Assembly: GCF_027487935.1 (NCBI RefSeq) | Contig: NZ_JAIYCP010000019.1 | Span: forward strand, 39,980 to 103,979 | Direction: 5' to 3' | Length of the DNA: 64,000 nucleotides | From: Brevundimonas sp. | GTDB taxonomy: Bacteria; Pseudomonadota; Alphaproteobacteria; Caulobacterales; Caulobacteraceae | Shown: one piece after another, positions 44,201 through 52,008 of the stretch | Position numbering within the stretch: the stretch's first letter is position 1 | Layout: each line of letters starts with the position of its first letter | Notes under the pieces: model-generated | The model's input: the letters and a program-made list of their open reading frames with translations, nothing else | Told to the model about the DNA's origin: nothing | Databases searched by the model: none | Made by a program: the position numbers and the translations under genes

Positions 44201-45634
44201 ATGCCAGAATCAACAGCGCGAGAGGCTTCGCCCGGGGCCAGCGCGGACCGCATCAATCTTCGGTTCATAGTCCTGATCGTCGCCGTGGCTACGCTCGGCG
44301 GCTTCATGTTCGGCTATGACTCCGGAGTCATCAACGGCACCCAGGACGGGCTGGAAGCCGCGTTCGATCTGTCTGCGCTCGGTACGGGGATGAACGTCGC
44401 CGCCATTCTGTTGGGCTGCGCCGTCGGTGCCTTCATTGCGGGGCGGCTGGCCGACCTGGTCGGCCGTCGCAGGGTGATGTTGTTGGCGGCCGTGGCCTTC
44501 CTGATCAGCGCACTTTGGGCCGGCGCGGCTGACACCTCCATCCACTTCATCCTGGCCCGCTTCGTCGGCGGGCTGGGCGTCGGTGCCGCCAGCATCCTGG
44601 CCCCGGCCTACATTTCCGAGGTCACGCCTGCCTCCATCCGCGGTCGCCTTTCCAGCATCCAGCAGATCATGATCATCTTCGGTCTGACCGGGGCCTTCGT
44701 CGCCAACTACGCCCTGGCGGCGACGGCCGGCGGGTCGACAGCCGCGTTCTGGTTGGGCTTCCCCGCCTGGCGCTGGATGTTCTGGATGCAGGTCATCCCG
44801 GCCGGCGTCTACCTCATCGCCCTGCTCTTCATCCCGGAAAGCCCGCGCTACCTGATCGCCAAGGGGCGCGATGCCGAGGCGGACGCCGTCCTTTCGAAAC
44901 TGTTCGGGCCCGGTGCGGGCGGCCGCAAGGCGGCGGAAATTCGCGCCTCCCTGGCGACCGATCATCGCCCGCGCTTCTCGGACCTGCTGGATCCCGCGAC
45001 GCGCAGGATTCACCCGATCGTCTGGGCCGGTCTGGTGCTGGCCGTGTTCCAGCAACTGGTCGGCATCAACATCGTCTTCTACTACGGCGCAGTGCTCTGG
45101 CAGTCGGTCGGCTTCTCCGAAAGCGACGCCCTGCAGATCAACATCGTGTCCGGTGTGCTCTCGATCGTGGCCTGCCTGTGCGCCATTGCGGCGATCGACA
45201 GGATTGGGCGCAAACCCCTGCTGCTGGTCGGATCGGCCGGGATGGCGGTCACCCTCGGCGTGATGGTCTGGTGTTTTTCACAGGGCGGGCTGGTGGACGG
45301 TGCCCTGCGGCTGGATGACCGCACTGGCCTGATCGCTCTGGTCGCGGCCAACGCCTATGTCGTGCTGTTCAACTTCAGTTGGGGTCCGGTGATGTGGGTG
45401 ATGCTGGGCGAGATGTTCCCCAACCATATGCGGGGATCGGCCCTCGCCGTGGCCGGCTTCGCCCAATGGATCGCAAACTTCGGCATTTCCGTCAGCTTTC
45501 CTACCATGGCGGCTTCGCTCGGTCTGACAATCACCTACGGCTTCTATGCCGTCAGCGCCGCAATCTCGTTCTTCCTCGTCTCCGCACTGGTCAGGGAAAC
45601 CCGGGGCAGGGAGCTCGAAGAGATGACCGGCTAG
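44201..45634 (+). CDS. MFS sugar porter (SP family, XylE/GalP-like)
   Basis: A 477-residue proton-linked sugar importer with 12 helices. SP-family signatures are GGFMFGYDSGVINGT, ADLVGRRRVMLL (first-half GRR loop), PESPRYLIAKGR (centre), QQLVGINIVFYYG and DRIGRKPLLLVG, and RETRGRELEEM at the end. A GGGGGA site precedes ATG 44201. Likely imports glucose or another hexose released by the GH3 enzymes. A CPA2 antiporter gene follows after 51 nt on the same strand. Confidence 0.92.
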   Translation: MPESTAREASPGASADRINLRFIVLIVAVATLGGFMFGYDSGVINGTQDGLEAAFDLSALGTGMNVAAILLGCAVGAFIAGRLADLVGRRRVMLLAAVAFLISALWAGAADTSIHFILARFVGGLGVGAASILAPAYISEVTPASIRGRLSSIQQIMIIFGLTGAFVANYALAATAGGSTAAFWLGFPAWRWMFWMQVIPAGVYLIALLFIPESPRYLIAKGRDAEADAVLSKLFGPGAGGRKAAEIRASLATDHRPRFSDLLDPATRRIHPIVWAGLVLAVFQQLVGINIVFYYGAVLWQSVGFSESDALQINIVSGVLSIVACLCAIAAIDRIGRKPLLLVGSAGMAVTLGVMVWCFSQGGLVDGALRLDDRTGLIALVAANAYVVLFNFSWGPVMWVMLGEMFPNHMRGSALAVAGFAQWIANFGISVSFPTMAASLGLTITYGFYAVSAAISFFLVSALVRETRGRELEEMTG

Positions 45635-45685
45635 GCTTCTGCGGATCTTTGTAGCCATGCGGAAAGATGGATCAGGCGGGGCGGA

Positions 45686-46888
45686 ATGAACCATATAACG
45701 AGCACGGTGGAGCTCTTTCTCATCGCCATGCTGATCGTCTTCAGTGTGCCCTATCTGATCTGGCGCGGGCTTCGGACGGAGTATTACGCTCCGCTGGTTG
45801 TCGTGCAGATAATATGCGGGATCCTGCTGGGGCCGGGCGTGCTCGGCGCGATTTTTCCAGATGCACACGCGGCTGTTTTCAATCCCCAGGTGATCGGGGC
45901 GCTGAACGGTGTCGCCTGGTGGGCGGTGATGATCTTCGTCTTCATCGCCGGACTGGAGCTGGACCTCAGTCAGGCCTGGAAATACCGGATCGAGACAGGG
46001 GTGACGGCCGGACTGTCCCTTGTGGTGCCCCTGGCTTTCGGTGCGGTCGCAGCCATCGGTCTGCTCCGGTTCCCGGGCTGGGCCGGCCCGGGCGGGCAGG
46101 AATGGCAGGTGGTGCTCGGCATCGGCATGGCCTGTGCCGTTACCGCCCTGCCGATCCTCATGCTGTTCATGGAGAAACTGGAGATCCTGAGACAGCCGCT
46201 GGGCCAGCGGATATTGCGCTACGCCAGCCTGGACGACATCGCGATCTGGGGGGTCCTGGCCCTCATCCTGCTGGACTGGGATCGTCTCGGTCGTCAGGCG
46301 ATTTTCGTCGTTGGCTTCACCGTCGCTGCTATCGCGATCCGGGCGCTGATGAAGCGCATTCCCGAGCCGGACCGCTGGTATGTCAGCCTCATCTGGCTGG
46401 CGGCATGCGGCTTCGCGGGTGACTGGTCCGGCCTGCATTTCATGGTCGGTGCCTTTCTGGCGGGCGTGATTCTGGACCAGTCCTGGTTCGACCGCGCGAA
46501 AATGGATCAGTTTCGGGATCATATCCTGCTGGCCATCATGCCGGTCTTCTTCCTGAGCACAGGGCTGAGGACCCAGTGGGACCTGGGAGGAGCCGCGGTA
46601 TTCCTTGCAGCCGGCGTTCTCCTGTTCGCCTCCGTGGCCGGCAAGCTGGCAGGCGTTCACCTGGCCGGCCGCATCCTCAAATGGCGCAAGGGCGAGGCAT
46701 CGCTGATTGGCTGGCTACTTCAGACCAAGGCCCTGATCATGATCATCTTCGCCAACATCCTTCTGGACAGGCAGATCATCACCAATGACGCCTTCACCGC
46801 CCTGCTGCTGATGGCTGTCGGGTCGACGATGCTCACCATTCCGATGGTTACGCAGCTGTTGAAGCCGGGGCAAAAACCGCCAGCCTGA
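45686..46888 (+). CDS. CPA2-type cation:proton antiporter
   Basis: A 400-residue membrane protein with about 12 helices of the Na+/H+ or K+/H+ exchanger CPA2 (Kef-like) family; GILLGPGVLGAIFPD, FVFIAGLELDL and the FLSTGLRTQWD segment are characteristic, with no C-terminal TrkA domain. It has no operator of its own and probably reads through from the sugar porter. Presence of an antiporter in a glycan locus is unusual; it might balance protons taken in with sugar, which is speculation. Confidence 0.85.
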   Translation: MNHITSTVELFLIAMLIVFSVPYLIWRGLRTEYYAPLVVVQIICGILLGPGVLGAIFPDAHAAVFNPQVIGALNGVAWWAVMIFVFIAGLELDLSQAWKYRIETGVTAGLSLVVPLAFGAVAAIGLLRFPGWAGPGGQEWQVVLGIGMACAVTALPILMLFMEKLEILRQPLGQRILRYASLDDIAIWGVLALILLDWDRLGRQAIFVVGFTVAAIAIRALMKRIPEPDRWYVSLIWLAACGFAGDWSGLHFMVGAFLAGVILDQSWFDRAKMDQFRDHILLAIMPVFFLSTGLRTQWDLGGAAVFLAAGVLLFASVAGKLAGVHLAGRILKWRKGEASLIGWLLQTKALIMIIFANILLDRQIITNDAFTALLLMAVGSTMLTIPMVTQLLKPGQKPPA

Positions 46889-46902
46889 CCGGGTCGTCCC
46901 GT

Positions 46903-46932
46903 CCCGGACCGCAGCACCCGCTGCGGTCCGGG
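46903..46932. terminator. Hairpin between convergent antiporter and MFS genes
   Basis: Perfect 12-bp stem CCCGGACCGCAG/CTGCGGTCCGGG with loop CACCCG, in the 51-nt gap between two convergent stop codons. Likely bidirectional terminator; T-run weak. Confidence 0.6.
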
Positions 46933-46939
46933 TTCGCAT

Positions 46940-48232
46940 TCAGTGCGGTGCCGGAGCGTTGGCGTCGACGCTGTTCGACGCGGTCGTCCGCGCACATACC
47001 ACCGCAAAGACGGTCAGCAGGGCATAGCCCGCCAGCGGTACATAGAAGACGGGGTTCATGGTCGGCGATCCATCGGCGACCATGCCACCAATCCAGGGCA
47101 GTACCGCGCCACCCACGATCGCCGTGCAGAGGAGTCCAGAGGTAGCCGACGGAGCCGCCGAAGACCGCTCCAGCGTCAGGGTGAAGATGGTGGGGAACAT
47201 GATCGAGTTGAACAGGCCGATGGCGATGGCCGCATAGCCCGCGGTCACGCCGGACGTCTGGGTTACGGCAAAGCAGAGACCACCGGCCATGACGGTGCAT
47301 ATCGCCAGAAGAACACCGGGCTTGACGCGGGTCAGCAGGGCACTGCCGATCAGCCGCCCCACCATGGCCCCGCCCCAGTAAAAGCTGACCATTTTTCCGG
47401 CCTGCTCGAGCGGAATGTCGAGAATATTGGGACTGTTGAGGAAATTGGTCAGCAGGGCGCCGATCGTCACTTCAGATCCGACATAGAGGAAGATGGCGGC
47501 CGCGCCGAACAGGGCCCATTTCGAGCCGAAGGCCTTGAGCGGCGAGGATATTTCGACCTTGGATCCGGCCGCGGCGGCGTCGATCTTCCTGCGCGCTGTG
47601 AAGATGAAAACGGCGATGAGCGCGAAGAAGCCGCCCATGGCGAGGAAGGCGAAGTCGATGCTGCGGAGGGATTCCGCACGGGTGACCTCAGTGACCACGG
47701 CACCGGCCGCAAACACGCCGCCGGTGAGCAGCACGGACGACCCGAGGAACGGTCCGAGTGTGGTGCCGAGCGAGTTGAAGAACTGGGAGAAGTTAAGCCG
47801 GGCGTGCGACCCCGTGGCAGTCCCCAGGCCCGCGACCAGGGGGTTGGCGGCCACCTGCAGCAGGGTGACGCCAGAGGCGATGACGAACAACGCCAGCAAC
47901 ACGCCCGGATACCAGTCGAGGATGGTGGCCACCGGAACGATCAGGCAACCGGCCACAATGGTCGCCAATGCAGCGATGACCGCGCGGCTGTAGCCCAGCC
48001 TTGATAGCACTCCTGCAGCCGGCACCGAGACAACCCCATAGGCAATGAACCAGGCAGAGGCGGCCAGGGTCGTCTCCGTATAGGTCAGCTCGAAGACCCG
48101 CTGGGTCGCGGCCATCAGGGGGTCGATAAGGGAAGTCGCAAAGCCCCAGGCGAAAAACAGGGTGGTGACATAGGCGAAGGCCGCGCCTGTTCCCTGGGCG
48201 ACCCGTGCAGACTGCGGAGCGGTTTCGGTCAT
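46940..48232 (-). CDS. MFS sugar transporter, FucP/GluP family
   Basis: A 430-residue importer with 12 helices. FFAWGFATSLIDPL, LLQVAANPLVAGLG and LNFSQFFNSLGTTLGPFLGS are the FucP/GluP/GalP-group signatures for uptake of glucose, galactose or fucose. A GGGAAGAG ribosome site precedes ATG 48232, and operator site 5 lies 60 nt upstream. It is the last protein gene of the island before attR. Together with the SP porter it gives the locus two hexose importers of different families. Confidence 0.9.
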   Translation of the reverse strand: MTETAPQSARVAQGTGAAFAYVTTLFFAWGFATSLIDPLMAATQRVFELTYTETTLAASAWFIAYGVVSVPAAGVLSRLGYSRAVIAALATIVAGCLIVPVATILDWYPGVLLALFVIASGVTLLQVAANPLVAGLGTATGSHARLNFSQFFNSLGTTLGPFLGSSVLLTGGVFAAGAVVTEVTRAESLRSIDFAFLAMGGFFALIAVFIFTARRKIDAAAAGSKVEISSPLKAFGSKWALFGAAAIFLYVGSEVTIGALLTNFLNSPNILDIPLEQAGKMVSFYWGGAMVGRLIGSALLTRVKPGVLLAICTVMAGGLCFAVTQTSGVTAGYAAIAIGLFNSIMFPTIFTLTLERSSAAPSATSGLLCTAIVGGAVLPWIGGMVADGSPTMNPVFYVPLAGYALLTVFAVVCARTTASNSVDANAPAPH

Positions 48233-48291
48233 TCTCTTCCCTCAAGGAACTGAAGCACCCGCAGGTGGGTCCGTCGGACGCCGACTTATGA

Positions 48292-48305
48292 TGACAGCGC
48301 TGTCA
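48292..48305. promoter_or_regulatory. Operator TGACAGCGCTGTCA, site 5 (FucP-like MFS)
   Basis: A perfect palindrome 60 nt upstream of the MFS start at 48232. Confidence 0.78.
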
Positions 48306-48880
48306 TTCTTGGCTGACGTCATTTCTAATTGCAACAATCAGTCTGGGTTGCCGCGGATGGCGTCCGTCACCCGACGCCCGATCACTAATCCCGAGCCTAT
48401 GCTCGCCGGGAAGATGTGTTGCAGGCAAGATCCCGCGATCAGGGAGGGGCTGTCCATCTCCGGGTTCGGCAAAGTCGCGGCAATGTCCGGGTTATCTCCC
48501 AGGTCACAGGGAGCCGGCGGTTAGCCAGGAAGTGCGTGGCGGTGCTTGCGGGATTCGAAGCGACGGTGATGTTTCGGGAACAGACCCGCCCACCGGTTGC
48601 ATCAGCAAGGCTGCGGCTGCGCTGCTGAACCGGGCTGCAGGTATGGCGCAGGTCGGAATTTCCTCGTTTCCCACGTTAACGCGCGCAACTCAGGAAACGC
48701 CCTCAACACGCCCTCAGGCGAGACTGGGAAGAGGCTCGGTGGTGTTTCGAAAAGCCGAAATCTACCGAATCGCCGCGAAAATCGGGGCTGTTGCTGTTAG
48801 CTTGGTCGAGGGACGGAATGCTTGGCGACCTGATGAGCTCGTCAAGTTGGGGGACAAGACGGCCAAGCACCGAGCGACGC
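48306..48880. other. Gene-free right end of the island
   Basis: About 575 bp with no frame I can support: the longest open frame (from 48532, plus strand) has no recognisable start or family and runs through the arm repeats. No terminator or further operator is seen. It may be decayed sequence. Confidence 0.5.
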
Positions 48881-48902
48881 GTGGCGACAGGGTGGCGACA
48901 CG
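48881..48902. repeat. Tandem 11-mers, candidate integrase arm sites (right)
   Basis: GTGGCGACAGG followed directly by GTGGCGACACG, 45 bp inside attR, matching the left-end pair at 17736-17757 in 9-10 of 11 positions per unit. Confidence 0.5.
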
Positions 48903-48947
48903 GATCCGGTGCGATTTCCAAACTGTTAGGTAAGTATTTGGAAAATA

Positions 48948-48995
48948 TGGTGCCGGCTGCAGGAATCGAACCCGCGACATCCAGTTTACAAAACT
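48948..48995. repeat. attR: 3' half of the complete tRNA-Thr
   Basis: 48-bp perfect direct repeat of 17572-17619; it supplies the CCA end, T arm and anticodon loop of the intact tRNA. Confidence 0.92.
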
Positions 48996-49023
48996 GGCGC
49001 TCTACCAACTGAGCTAAGCCGGC
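48948..49023 (-). tRNA. tRNA-Thr (anticodon UGU)
   Basis: A 76-nt cloverleaf including encoded CCA. The acceptor stem pairs GCCGGCT with AGCCGGC, the D arm has GCTCAGTTGGTAGAGC, the anticodon stem CCAGT/ACTGG closes loop TTTGTAA with anticodon TGT, and the T arm holds GGTTCGATTCC. The 3' half is restored by the integrated element. Confidence 0.95.
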
Positions 49024-49043
49024 CGCCGTCGCGACGGCGGTCC

Positions 49044-50093
49044 TTATGCTGGCACCGGGCCTCCGGCGCAAGCCGTGGTCTGGACAGAGCCTTCGGGGGC
49101 CAGCAGCGCCAAAAGGGCGAAACTCGCCAGCCAGTGCTCGCCCATGTAGTCGCCCGTGACGTGAGGCAGGGCGGCGTCCAGATGGTCCTCAGCCGCCCTT
49201 AAGGCGATGGGGAATCGCGGATCGTCCGTGGCCAGTGACCCTGCGATCTCTCGCCAGCACCAGGCCCGGCTCAGGTTCAAACCATCGAGGTGGGCGATCT
49301 TGCCGTCCGAACGGTCGCTGACGCCGACCGGGACGAACAGGGTCTCCGGCTCGCGCCGTTCGAGTCGGGGCAGAAAGGCGTCGAACCATTCCGCGAACGC
49401 CACCGGAGCCAACACCCGCCGCATCAGCACGGCCTCCATCAAGGCCGGGGACAGAAACTCATCCTGCGAAGGTTCCCAGGCCTGGCAGCCGCGGTCGGGC
49501 GCGTGCCAGCGCATGGCGCGCTCGCGGCACAAGGCCGCCAGGTCCAGGTCACCCGCGCCTTCGGCGTAGTCGAGGGTCAGTCTCAGCGCGAAGGCGGTGT
49601 TGAAGTGGGTGCCGACCCGGACCGGGTAATCCGCCAGTGGCAGGAAGTCGGTGAATCTTCTGGCGAAAGCCAGGGTCAGGGGCTGCAGGAGGGTCGCGTG
49701 CCTGCCCGGGTGCCGCGCCAGTTCCGCGGCCAGCATCAGCAGCCAGGCCCAACCGTAGGGCCGCTCGAACCCCCGGCTGCCCGGCCGGTCCAGATAGGCA
49801 GTCTCGGCGGCGACGTTCTCCGGGGTGAACAGCTCGTCGGCCAATGCCTTGATGCGCGGTGCCTCCGGCATATCAGGATGGAGCCTCAGCAGGGTGAACA
49901 TCGTCCACCATCCGTGCACGCAGGAATGCCAGTCGAAGCTGCCGAAGAAGATCGGGTGCAGGGCGCGTGGACCCTGGATATCCTCCGGTCCGGACAGGAC
50001 GTGATCCATCTTGTTGGGATATTCCCGCGTCACATGGCCAAGGGCCGCGGATGCGAAGCGGGAGGCTGTGCCGGCGTCGAGCTTGTGGGTCAT
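49044..50093 (-). CDS. DUF2891 domain protein
   Basis: A 349-residue soluble protein with the helical-toroid look of DUF2891 (HPIFFGSFDWHSCVHGWWTM, RPYGWAWLLMLAAEL, SRAWCWREIAGSL, GEHWLASFALLAL). The many Trp and His residues suggest an active-site cleft, but no function is established to my knowledge. ATG 50093 lies two nt after the DUF979 stop, so it is in one operon with the DUF969/DUF979 transporter and probably 5-oxoprolinase. It ends 20 nt from the tRNA-Thr 5' end. Confidence 0.8.
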   Translation of the reverse strand: MTHKLDAGTASRFASAALGHVTREYPNKMDHVLSGPEDIQGPRALHPIFFGSFDWHSCVHGWWTMFTLLRLHPDMPEAPRIKALADELFTPENVAAETAYLDRPGSRGFERPYGWAWLLMLAAELARHPGRHATLLQPLTLAFARRFTDFLPLADYPVRVGTHFNTAFALRLTLDYAEGAGDLDLAALCRERAMRWHAPDRGCQAWEPSQDEFLSPALMEAVLMRRVLAPVAFAEWFDAFLPRLERREPETLFVPVGVSDRSDGKIAHLDGLNLSRAWCWREIAGSLATDDPRFPIALRAAEDHLDAALPHVTGDYMGEHWLASFALLALLAPEGSVQTTACAGGPVPA

Positions 50094-50095
50094 CG

Positions 50096-51061
50096 TCAGT
50101 ACCGGAAGGCCAGGAAATACATCAGCGCCATATTGACCCCGAGCATGATCAGGGCGGTCGGGAGCTGGGCCCGGATGACGCCGTTCAGGGCCGCGTTCCG
50201 ATCCGGAAGCTCCAGAAGATTGGCCGGCACCACATTGAAGTTGGCGGCCATCGGGGTCATCAGCGTGCCGCAGAAGCCGGCCAGCATGCCGATGGCGCAG
50301 ACGATGGCCGGATTGCCCCCGAACTGGCCGACCACGAAGGGCAGGCCGATGGCGGCGGTCATCACCGGGAAGGCCGCGAAGGCATTGCCCATGATCACGG
50401 TGAACAGGGCCATGCCCAGGCAGTAGGCCGCCACGGCCAGCAGGGGCGAACTCATCGGCACGGCATCCGTGACCAGGTCGCCGACCACGCCGCCGACATC
50501 CGCCGCAAGGAAGACTGCGCCGAGAGAGGCCAGCATCTGAGGCAGCAACGCCGCCCAGCCGATGGAATCCATCAGCCGTCGCCCTTCCTGCACAGGTGCC
50601 ATGACGGGCGGACGCAGCCATGCCATGGCGGCGACGAGGGCGAGGACGCAGCCGAGGCCGAGGGCGATCAGGGTCGTCTGGGTCGGCGAGATGAGCCAGG
50701 CTCCGAAAGGGGTGTGTTTGGCGGCAAGGGTACCGCCGACTGCAACCAGCGGCACGATCAGGGCTGGAATGAACAGGGCATTGCGACGGTGCGCGGCGCT
50801 TTCGCGCCGCTCGTCGGGTGTGGTCGTCGCCGGGCGGCCAACGCCGAGTGCCTTGAGCCCGCCGACGGCGACGAGCGCCAGAACCAGCAGGCCGTTACCG
50901 AGTCCGCCGAGCCATGAGCCGAACAACATGGATGCGGCGATGAGGCCCCAGAAGACCGCGCTGCGGATGCGGGTCGGGTGGTCGGTGTCGCGCAGGGTCA
51001 GGATGGCGAACGCCAGGAACATCAGCCCGACGAGAATATAGGCGTGTTCGAGCGTGATCAT
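50096..51061 (-). CDS. DUF979 membrane protein (5-oxoproline transporter subunit)
   Basis: A 321-residue inner-membrane protein with about 9 helices and the DUF979 end GNPAIVCAIGMLAGFCGTLMTPMAANFNVVPA (landmark GTLMTPMAANFN). Databases name the DUF969/DUF979 pair as a 5-oxoproline transporter. It overlaps DUF969 by four nt, consistent with a two-subunit carrier. The nearby 5-oxoprolinase supports that substrate. Confidence 0.85.
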   Translation of the reverse strand: MITLEHAYILVGLMFLAFAILTLRDTDHPTRIRSAVFWGLIAASMLFGSWLGGLGNGLLVLALVAVGGLKALGVGRPATTTPDERRESAAHRRNALFIPALIVPLVAVGGTLAAKHTPFGAWLISPTQTTLIALGLGCVLALVAAMAWLRPPVMAPVQEGRRLMDSIGWAALLPQMLASLGAVFLAADVGGVVGDLVTDAVPMSSPLLAVAAYCLGMALFTVIMGNAFAAFPVMTAAIGLPFVVGQFGGNPAIVCAIGMLAGFCGTLMTPMAANFNVVPANLLELPDRNAALNGVIRAQLPTALIMLGVNMALMYFLAFRY

Positions 51062-51783
51062 TGGCCGGCCTCCGCGTCACGGGCGGCAAGGTCGCGGCGT
51101 ATCTCACGGTCGAACAACAGCAGCCGCACGCCGTGTACAGCGAAGGCGGCGATGGCGGTCGGGATGGCCCAGACCGACAATTGCAGCGGTTCGACGATTA
51201 TACCCGCCTGTTCGAGGAAGCCGACCATCAGCACGATCGAACCGATGGCGATAAAAATGTCCTCGCCGAAGAACAGGCCGATGTTGTCGGTAGCGGCGGA
51301 CATGCCACGGATACGGAAGCGGATCCTGTCGGGCAGGTCGCCGCCGGCCTCGACCTCGGCCGCGCCCTCTGCCATCGGCGCGACCAGCGGCCGGACCATC
51401 TGCGGATGGCCGCCGAGAGAGGTCAAACCGAGCGCGGAGGTGGCCTGGCGGACGAAGAGATAACTCAGCAAGAGGCGTCCGGCGGTCGCCGCCCTGACCT
51501 GGGCGATCAACATCCGGGCGCGTTCCTGCAGGCCGGCCCGCTCGAGCAGACCGATCACGGGCAGGATCAGCCAGGTGATGTGGAAATACCGGTTGTCATT
51601 GAAGGCGTCGCCAAAGGCCGTGAGCGTATCTACCCCCGCCTCCGCCAGGGCCCGCAAATCGACACCCGGTCCCACCGCCGCCGTCACACCGGTGACGATG
51701 GCGGCGATCAGTATGACCAGAAGCGGATTGATACGGGCGACAAAGCCCGCGACCACGACCGCTATTCCCAGAAGCACCAGCAT
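51058..51783 (-). CDS. DUF969 membrane protein (5-oxoproline transporter subunit)
   Basis: A 241-residue inner-membrane protein with several helices (LVLLGIAVVVAGFVARINPLL, ILPVIGLLERAGLQERAR) and the motif TSALGLTSLGGHPQMVRPLVAPM typical of DUF969. ATG 51783 puts the first helix at the N terminus; the frame upstream is repeat sequence. Pairs with DUF979 as a 5-oxoproline importer. A palindromic repeat separates it from the 5-oxoprolinase gene. Confidence 0.85.
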   Translation of the reverse strand: MLVLLGIAVVVAGFVARINPLLVILIAAIVTGVTAAVGPGVDLRALAEAGVDTLTAFGDAFNDNRYFHITWLILPVIGLLERAGLQERARMLIAQVRAATAGRLLLSYLFVRQATSALGLTSLGGHPQMVRPLVAPMAEGAAEVEAGGDLPDRIRFRIRGMSAATDNIGLFFGEDIFIAIGSIVLMVGFLEQAGIIVEPLQLSVWAIPTAIAAFAVHGVRLLLFDREIRRDLAARDAEAGQ

Positions 51784-51854
51784 GCGACGTCCCCTGCGTT
51801 TGGACCGAGAGTTGCGCGGTTCGGCGGAGAGCGAAAGAGCCCCGCACTTCTTTG

Positions 51855-52008
51855 CTTTCGTCATCCCGGGGCGCTTAGCGACCCCGGGACCCAGCGGCGC
51901 CGGACGTCCGCGGAGCGGGCGGGAGGCGATGGTTCAGCCTGGCGCGTGCGTGGCAGGTTCGCGCTCCCGCGCGCCGCTGGGTCCCGGCCTTCGCCGGGAT
52001 GACGAAAG
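51855..52008. repeat. Palindromic intergenic repeat element
   Basis: A 154-bp element with terminal arms CTTTCGTCATCCCGG (51855-51869) and CCGGGATGACGAAAG (51994-52008) and inner arms GGGACCCAGCGGCGC (51886-51900) and GCGCCGCTGGGTCCC (51971-51985). The TCATCCCGG...GGGACCCAG style is that of dispersed palindromic elements of alphaproteobacteria. It sits between DUF969 and 5-oxoprolinase. No second copy noticed here. Confidence 0.75.

Larger units (their letters stand above)
17572..48995. mobile_element. tRNA-Thr-integrated genomic island carrying a beta-glucan utilisation locus
   Basis: Bounded by 48-bp perfect direct repeats (17572-17619 and 48948-48995) made of the 3' half of tRNA-Thr(UGU), with a tyrosine recombinase just inside the left end reading inward. 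Total span is about 31.4 kb. Removing one repeat and the interior would join feoB to the intact tRNA-Thr, giving the expected empty site. Cargo is glycoside hydrolases, transporters, halogenases and regulators. No relaxase, type IV secretion, phage structural or replication gene is visible, so it is not obviously self-transmissible. An iteron-like region at 19608-19890 could be a remnant of a replication or transfer origin. Confidence 0.85.

Noticed and set aside
48532..48933. 133-aa frame near attR
   Set aside because: No family, no good start and it runs through the arm repeats.
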